From: Melastoma dodecandrum
Lineage: Eukaryota; Streptophyta; Magnoliopsida; Myrtales; Melastomataceae
DNA length: 64,000 bases
Direction of reading: 5' to 3'
NCBI GenBank assembly: GCA_029817715.1
Contig: JARUPY010000090.1
Location: 868,001-932,000, forward strand
Shown here in pieces: positions 59,187-64,000 of this stretch. Both the position numbers and the translations under genes were made by a program. Every line of letters starts with the position of its first letter. The first letter of the stretch is position 1. A model generated the notes under the pieces. The model was not told where the DNA came from, ran no database searches, and saw only the letters and a list, made by a program, of their open reading frames with translations.

Positions 59187-60059
59187 CTAGCTCGCACGCC
59201 GCCTGTCGTTTTTGTCCAGTCGCTTGCGGCCGAACAAGATGCCGCGCTCGAGCTTCGCGCAGAGCGCCGCGTAGTAGGCGCCGAGGAAGGCCGCGTCGTC
59301 CCCTGGTGCTCCGGTCCAGCCGATCTTGCGGCGGATGCCGGCGGCGACGGTCGCCATCGCCGCGCGGTCGCCGCGGCGCAGGACGTCGGCCAGCGTCTGC
59401 AGCTCGAACTCGCCGTAGGCGTCCAGCTGGGCCGGGGTAAAGACGAAGCCGGCATCGGTCGCATCCTGGGTCGCCACCGGCATGACGAGCTTGCGGCGCG
59501 GCGCGCGTACCACCCAGGTGCCCGCCAGAAGGTCGCCCATCCGCATCCGGTCGCGGTTGAACAGCGGGAAGAAGGCGAAGATGCCGGCCCAGGCGAGCCC
59601 CGCGATCCCGGTCCACAGCTCGGCATCGGACTGCGCGGCGCGGTAGGCGAGGAACGAGAGCGGCACGAACACCTCGAGCTCGCGCAACGCATTGCGCGTG
59701 ACGACCGCTGCCGCCGTTAGGGGGCCGCCGTCGCGGGCCACGACGCGAAGGCCGAGCATGCGCTTGCCCGGCGTCGCCGCCCGGCCGCCCAGCTCGAAGC
59801 TTATGAAATAGCCGACCCGCAGGAGAAAGAAGCCGAGCAGCCAGACGATCGCGAGCACCTGGCCGAACAACCGGCCGACGCCGACGAACGCTATGAAGAC
59901 TGCGGTGGTGAGCGCGACGAGCGCCGTGCCCATGACGACGACATCGAGGATGAAGGCGCTCGCCCGCTCACCGCCCTGCGCCAGAGACAGGCGCAGGTCG
60001 ACCCCCTCCGGCGTCACGAAGGGCCGGGTGAAGCGGCCCTCGGCCGCGCGCTCAGCCAC
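59187..60059 (-). CDS. RDD-domain membrane protein
   Basis: A 290-residue protein with an RDD domain: GERASAFILDVVVMGTALVA (Arg and Asp of RDD), GRAATPGKRMLGLRVVARDG (the GxTPGKxxxGLRV motif) and FNRDRMRMGDLLAGTWVV (second Asp), plus a soluble C-terminal part of about 90 residues. RDD proteins accompany MoxR/DUF58/SpoIIM operons. GTG 60059 overlaps the SpoIIM stop by eight bases. Function probably in envelope assembly or ion homeostasis. Confidence 0.85.
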   Translation of the reverse strand: MAERAAEGRFTRPFVTPEGVDLRLSLAQGGERASAFILDVVVMGTALVALTTAVFIAFVGVGRLFGQVLAIVWLLGFFLLRVGYFISFELGGRAATPGKRMLGLRVVARDGGPLTAAAVVTRNALRELEVFVPLSFLAYRAAQSDAELWTGIAGLAWAGIFAFFPLFNRDRMRMGDLLAGTWVVRAPRRKLVMPVATQDATDAGFVFTPAQLDAYGEFELQTLADVLRRGDRAAMATVAAGIRRKIGWTGAPGDDAAFLGAYYAALCAKLERGILFGRKRLDKNDRRRAS

Positions 60060-61050
60060 GGCGCGCCGGTCGCGGCGTGAAGAAGTAGAGGAGCCAGCCA
60101 ACAAGCATCATGCCGCCGATCGCGAAGCGCGCGCCGGCGTCGGTGACGATCTGGCGACCGATGCCCTCCAGGCCGCCGGCGACGAAGAGCATCAGCACCA
60201 CGCCGATCATCGCGACGCCGCCGAGCTGCCCGGCGCGTGTCGCCGCCGTCAGGCGGGAGAGCCGCCCGGGAAAGGCGACCGCCATCCCGATATGCAGGCC
60301 CGCCGCGCCGGCGATCGATATCGCGAACAGCTCGGTCGTGCCGTGGATGGCGAGCCACCCCGCCAGCTCGAGGCCCAGCCCGTGGCTCGCATAGAGCGCC
60401 ATGAGCGCGCCGATCCTGCCGCCGTTGTGGCCCATCAGCAGCAGGGTCGGCAGCGCGAAGGCGGCGCCGAGCGCGTAGGAGAGGAACGCGACCTGCGAGT
60501 TGTGGGCGAAGAGGAAGGTCGCGAAGAACTCCAGGAAGCCGTGCTGGCCGGCGCCGAGCACGCGCTTCAGGTCCGCCGTCGAGGCGGTGGGATCGCGCCC
60601 CTGCGCCAGGCTCTGCGGGATGATCGCATAGAACCACGCCGCGTCTTGCGCGATGAGCAGCCAGGCGGCCGCGAGGCCGGCGGCCATCAGGATCACGGTG
60701 ACGGCAAGCTCGCGCCGCAGCGCGAGCACCGCCTCGGGCCAGTCGCGCGTGAAGAAGCGCAGGATGCGCGGCCCCGTCGGCGCGCGGATCGAATAGGTGA
60801 CGAAGTAGGCCCGCGTCGCTAAAGCCTCGAGGTAGCGCACGAGCTCGCGATCGAGCGACGTCTCGCGGGCGACCGAGAGCGAGGAGAGCGTCGCGCGATA
60901 CATCACGGGAAGCGCGAACAGGTCCTCGTCCGACAGCTTGCGCAGCGAGCCGCGCTCGACGCGGTCGAGCAGCCTTTCGAGCTTCGCCCAGTCGGCTTCG
61001 CGTGCCGCGCGGAAGCGGGTCTCCATGAGGGTGCTGCCGGCCGCGCTCAC
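60052..61050 (-). CDS. SpoIIM-family (stage II sporulation M-like) membrane protein
   Basis: A 332-residue protein: soluble N-terminal helical part (RFRAAREADWAKLERLLDRV) and six hydrophobic helices, with FFATFLFAHNSQVAFLSYAL (the FxxxLxxNxxVA motif of SpoIIM), HNGGRIGALMALYASHG and ELAGWLAIHGTTELFAISIAGAAG. In non-sporulating bacteria SpoIIM proteins are fixed members of MoxR operons. GTG 61050 overlaps the DUF58 stop by four bases; ATG 61026 is an alternative start. Confidence 0.88.
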   Translation of the reverse strand: MSAAGSTLMETRFRAAREADWAKLERLLDRVERGSLRKLSDEDLFALPVMYRATLSSLSVARETSLDRELVRYLEALATRAYFVTYSIRAPTGPRILRFFTRDWPEAVLALRRELAVTVILMAAGLAAAWLLIAQDAAWFYAIIPQSLAQGRDPTASTADLKRVLGAGQHGFLEFFATFLFAHNSQVAFLSYALGAAFALPTLLLMGHNGGRIGALMALYASHGLGLELAGWLAIHGTTELFAISIAGAAGLHIGMAVAFPGRLSRLTAATRAGQLGGVAMIGVVLMLFVAGGLEGIGRQIVTDAGARFAIGGMMLVGWLLYFFTPRPARRG

Positions 61051-62336
61051 AGGAGGTTCCTGCGCTTGAAGTCGAGATAGCTCGCGACGAGGGCGGCGCC
61101 GATGCGATCGTGCGGGGTCTCCAGCACCTGGATGCCGAGGCTGCGGAGCCGCGCGGCGACGAGCCGGCGCTGGCGCAGCAAGGCCGCCGCCGTCACGGCG
61201 CGCGAGACGGCGTCGATGTCGTCGGGCGCCGCGGCGGCGAGCGCCTCGAGCTCGGCGTCGTCGATCAGCACGAAGACGACGAGGTGGCGGGAGAGCAGGT
61301 GCTGGGCGGCGCGCAGCATCAGCTCGGCGCCGGTCTCGTCGGTCACCTCGGTAAAGACGACGACGAGTGCGCGCCGGCTGAGCCCGCCGGCCAGCGTCGC
61401 GAGGGCCAGCGTGTGATTGGTCTCGGCCGTGCTGTAGTCGAGCTCGCTCGCCAGCCGCTGCAGCGAGGCGAAGGCGCGGATGCCGGTGACGGCGCCGGAG
61501 GCGATGCGCGGCCGCGCGTCGAAGCCGAACAGAGACACGCGATCGCCGAGCTTCAGCGCGACATAGGCCGAGAGCAGCGCCGCCGTCACCGCGCGATCGA
61601 CGCGCGCCACGCCGTCGACCGGGTCCGACATCGCGCGCCCGGCGTCGACTGCGAAGACGACCTGGTTGTTGCGCTCGACATGCATGTCCTTGGCGAGCAG
61701 CTCGTGGTGGCGCGACGACCGCTTCCAGTCGATCATGCGCTTGTCCATGCCGGCGCGGAACTCGGTCAGCGCCTCGAACTCGCTGCCCTCGCCGCGATCG
61801 ACCCGCGCGAGCTGGCCGGCCTGCGCACTGCGCAGCAGCAGCGCGCCCTCGTCGTGCACGGCGCGGATATCCGGCGTGATCGCCACCGCGCGGTCGAGCC
61901 TCGTCACCCTCTGGCGCCAGGCGAGGCCCAGCGGGTCCGGCCAGCGCAGCCACGCGCGCGCAATCCGCTCCGTGCCGCGCCGCACGGCCCGGTAGGCCAG
62001 CACCTTGGTCGTGACGCCGCTCTCGAAGCGCGCCGCGTCGCCGGGCGGTCCCTCCAGACGCGGGCCGACATCGAGCGCGACCTCGGCGCCGGCCGCCGCG
62101 CGATCCAGCACGAGCCGCACCGGCAACGACGCGCCGACACCGACCGCGCCCGCCGCCTCGACGCGCAGCAGCGGCGCCGCGGCGGCGCCGAGGGCGTCGG
62201 CGATGATGAGTGCCATCACCGCCATCACCCACGACGGCGCGACGAACCACGCCGTCGGCGAGGCTACGGCCAGCAGCAGCGCGATCGGCGCGCCGCTCGC
62301 CGCGACCAGGACCGCCCGCCGCGTCGGGTAGATCAC
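61047..62336 (-). CDS. DUF58 protein with vWA-like domain
   Basis: A 429-residue protein. Two N-terminal transmembrane helices ([38 protein letters not shown]) precede a beta-rich part, then the DUF58 signature [20 protein letters not shown] and a vWA-like domain with [13 protein letters not shown] (a modified DxSxS MIDAS). DUF58 proteins are the usual partners of MoxR AAA+ ATPases, which act as metal-insertion or protein-maturation chaperones. GTG 62336 overlaps the MoxR stop by four bases. Confidence 0.9.
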   Translation of the reverse strand: MIYPTRRAVLVAASGAPIALLLAVASPTAWFVAPSWVMAVMALIIADALGAAAAPLLRVEAAGAVGVGASLPVRLVLDRAAAGAEVALDVGPRLEGPPGDAARFESGVTTKVLAYRAVRRGTERIARAWLRWPDPLGLAWRQRVTRLDRAVAITPDIRAVHDEGALLLRSAQAGQLARVDRGEGSEFEALTEFRAGMDKRMIDWKRSSRHHELLAKDMHVERNNQVVFAVDAGRAMSDPVDGVARVDRAVTAALLSAYVALKLGDRVSLFGFDARPRIASGAVTGIRAFASLQRLASELDYSTAETNHTLALATLAGGLSRRALVVVFTEVTDETGAELMLRAAQHLLSRHLVVFVLIDDAELEALAAAAPDDIDAVSRAVTAAALLRQRRLVAARLRSLGIQVLETPHDRIGAALVASYLDFKRRNLL

Positions 62337-63289
62337 CGCGGCGCTCCGACCTGGTCGACCAGCGCACTGATGATCTCGTCGGCGGAGCGTCCTTCGATCT
62401 CGGCCACGGGCGCGAGCGTGACGCGATGCCGGAGCGCGGCGGGCGCCAGCGCCTTCACGTCGTCGGGCACAACGAAGTCGCGGCCCTCGAGCGCCGCCTT
62501 GGCGCGGGCAGCGGCCGCCAGCATCGCCGCGGCGCGAGGCGATGCGCCGGTCTGCAGGTCGCCGGCCTCGCGCGTCGCGCGCACCAGGGCGACAACATAG
62601 TCGATCACCTCGTCGGCGACGCGGATCGCGGCGACGGCGTCGCTCGCGGCATCGATCGCCGCCGCATCGGCCACCTGCGACACGCCCCAGTCCGCCGCCT
62701 GCGGCGTCCCGAAGCGCGTGCCGTGCGCCGCCACGATGCGACGCTCCTCGGCGGCATCGGGGTAGCGGACCTGATGCTTGAACAGGAAGCGATCGAGCTG
62801 CGCCTCGGGCAGCGGATAGACGCCCTGGTGCTCGATCGGGTTCTGCGTCGCCACCACCATGAAGCGCCGCGCGAGCGGATGGGTCGTGCCGTCGATCGTC
62901 ACCGTGCGCTCCTGCATCGCCTCGAGGAGCGCCGCCTGCGTCTTCGGCGGCGTGCGGTTGATCTCGTCGGCGAGCAACAGCTCGGTGAAGATCGGCCCGC
63001 GCGTGAGGCTGAAGGTCGAGGTCTGGAAGTTGAACAGGTTCGATCCGATGATGTCGCCGGGCATCAGGTCGGGGGTGAACTGGATGCGTCCGAACGCGAT
63101 GCCGACGGCGCGCGCGAAGCATTGCGCGAGGAAGGTTTTGGCCGTGCCCGGCGGTCCCTCGAGCAGGATATGGGCGGAGGCGAACAGCGCGATCAGCATC
63201 AGGTCCACAGCGTCGTCCTGCGCGATCACCGCGCGGGCGACCTCGCGGCGGATGGAGTCGGCCAGCGCCTTGACTTCGTCGATCGTCAA
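62333..63289 (-). CDS. MoxR-family AAA+ ATPase
   Basis: A 318-residue AAA+ ATPase. Walker A is [15 protein letters not shown] (45-52), the MoxR-specific stretch is [20 protein letters not shown], Walker B is [20 protein letters not shown], sensor 1 is [20 protein letters not shown] and the arginine finger region follows (LDRFLF). It probably remodels a partner carrying the DUF58 vWA domain. TTG 63289 overlaps the upstream stop in a TTGA arrangement; no ATG is available. Confidence 0.93.
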   Translation of the reverse strand: MTIDEVKALADSIRREVARAVIAQDDAVDLMLIALFASAHILLEGPPGTAKTFLAQCFARAVGIAFGRIQFTPDLMPGDIIGSNLFNFQTSTFSLTRGPIFTELLLADEINRTPPKTQAALLEAMQERTVTIDGTTHPLARRFMVVATQNPIEHQGVYPLPEAQLDRFLFKHQVRYPDAAEERRIVAAHGTRFGTPQAADWGVSQVADAAAIDAASDAVAAIRVADEVIDYVVALVRATREAGDLQTGASPRAAAMLAAAARAKAALEGRDFVVPDDVKALAPAALRHRVTLAPVAEIEGRSADEIISALVDQVGAPR

Positions 63290-64000
63290 AGGATCGTTTC
63301 CTTCCAGCGATGCAGCTTGCGTGCGGCGGCAAGCAGCGCCGCCTCGTTGCGCGCCTCGGCCGCCTCGCGCGCGAGATCGGAATAGCGGGGCCCGTTGCCG
63401 CGGCCGTCGCTGCCGAGGCCGTCGAGAAAGCGCGTGAGCGCGGGGCCCGTGAGCCGCGCGCCGGTCGCCCGCCCGGCCGTTTCCGCGACCAGCGTGGCGT
63501 AGGCCGCGCCGGTGCGATGCGAGCGCCTGGCGAGGCGCAGCAGCGCGGCGATGTTCTCGGCGAGCGCGCGCTTGCCGAAGGCGAGGGCGCGGGCGTCGCG
63601 CTCCGGCACGCCGAACCGCACCGTCGCATGCATCAAGGCGAGCGCGACCGCCGCGAGCAGGCACAGGGTGAGCGCCAGGAACGGCGGCTCGAAGGCCAGC
63701 TTCAGAAGGTTGGGCTGCCGACCAAATCCGTTCAGCGTCAGATCGAAGGCGAGATCGCGGGCCGGCGCCATGACGCGGAGGATCGACGCCGCCTTGCGCG
63801 CGCCCTCGAGCGTCGCCAGGGCGCGGTTGTCGAGCATGTCGGGATCGGACAGCACCCAGACCGCGCTCCCGTCGAGGCGCGCGAGGACCGCGCGTCCGTC
63901 GGGGTTCGTGAGGATCGGGCGCACGTGGGGGCCGCACATCGCCTGGGCTTCGCCGGTCCGACAGAGGTCGAAGGTCACGACCCCCCGGAGCGGCGCCATC
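63286..64000 (-). CDS. DUF4350-type protein (5' end beyond window)
   Basis: At least 238 codons, open to the right edge, so the start lies outside. Visible are [16 protein letters not shown] (DUF4350 core: strand, then SDPDxLxN), [20 protein letters not shown] (transmembrane helix) and a C-terminal helical tail with [23 protein letters not shown]4350 proteins precede MoxR genes in this operon type. It overlaps the MoxR start by four bases. Confidence 0.8.
   Translation of the reverse strand, partial: MAPLRGVVTFDLCRTGEAQAMCGPHVRPILTNPDGRAVLARLDGSAVWVLSDPDMLDNRALATLEGARKAASILRVMAPARDLAFDLTLNGFGRQPNLLKLAFEPPFLALTLCLLAAVALALMHATVRFGVPERDARALAFGKRALAENIAALLRLARRSHRTGAAYATLVAETAGRATGARLTGPALTRFLDGLGSDGRGNGPRYSDLAREAAEARNEAALLAAARKLHRWKETIL

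Noticed and set aside
61110..62600. 496-codon plus-strand frame opposite DUF58
   Set aside because: Shadow of DUF58 and MoxR genes; Arg/His/Gln-rich with no recognisable motif, while the minus strand carries clear family signatures.
1..64000. CRISPR arrays or rRNA genes
   Set aside because: No regularly spaced direct repeats of CRISPR type and no rRNA-like sequence were seen; the only iterated direct repeats are the three short GGTAACAG copies at 48523-48553.

Overview
The window looks like a stretch of an alphaproteobacterial chromosome, most probably order Hyphomicrobiales (Rhizobiales). The clues are an MbfA-type ferritin/VIT1 gene with two Irr-type iron control elements, a cluster of FnrN/FixK-type boxes, a DUF1476 (ATP synthase zeta-like) protein, a DUF6894 protein and many TTG/GTG starts. 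Family or genus cannot be fixed from the sequence alone. Composition changes near 48.6 kb: the left three quarters is mixed in base content and rich in broken genes and mobile-element traces, while the right quarter is uniformly very GC-rich with tightly packed operons.

Layout. 1-1.6 kb: an NmrA-like oxidoreductase (cut by the left edge) divergent from its likely LysR regulator. 2.0-14.1 kb: an exopolysaccharide locus of two divergent operons. The leftward one runs Wzz, WecG/TagA-type glycosyltransferase, O-antigen ligase/polymerase, DUF535, a small protein, thioesterase. The rightward one runs ExoF-like exporter, GH5 glycosidase, Wzx-like flippase, GT2 and GT14 glycosyltransferases. 14.3-22.4 kb: a TetR regulator, a methyltransferase, and a decayed mobile zone with a frameshifted tyrosine recombinase and an IS91-family element whose accessory integrase carries a stop codon. 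22.5-25.1 kb: a frameshifted NRAMP-like transporter, then a 1.2-kb transposon-like unit with 24-bp inverted ends and an 11-bp direct repeat.

25.1-36.0 kb: a low-oxygen regulon. It contains an FNR-type regulator with a full set of Fe-S cysteines, the cytochrome bd genes cydP-cydA-cydB-cydX, a small cytochrome c, two tandem universal stress proteins, a CBS-BON protein, an HdeD-like protein, a SulP transporter and the DUF1476 protein. Eight 14-bp TTGAT-N4-NNCAA boxes lie among these genes, most 41-85 bp upstream of a start codon. 36.3-37.8 kb: a type III polyketide synthase whose 3' end is joined to a fragment of arsH. 38.0-45.8 kb: an orphan OmpR-type response regulator, an OprB-type porin operon, a MetA-type outer-membrane protein, MbfA, and an HlyIII/PAQR-like membrane protein. 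46.1-48.7 kb: an integrase, two small DNA-binding-type proteins and iterated repeats next to tRNA-Arg(ACG), a typical island-integration end.

48.7-64 kb: core-like DNA with an Lrp/AsnC regulator divergent from an EamA exporter, a small secreted basic protein, and a haloacid dehalogenase. Next comes an acyl-activation cluster (acyl-CoA dehydrogenase homologue, free acyl carrier protein, GNAT-like protein, fatty acyl ligase) lying exactly between two inverted copies of a roughly 190-bp repeat. The window ends with a leftward operon DUF4350 - MoxR ATPase - DUF58 - SpoIIM - RDD - serine hydrolase - rhamnan-synthesis F-like, the last gene broken twice. The best candidates for something undescribed are the inverted-repeat-bounded acyl/ACP cluster, the 1.2-kb transposase-less mobile unit, and the dense FNR-box regulon.
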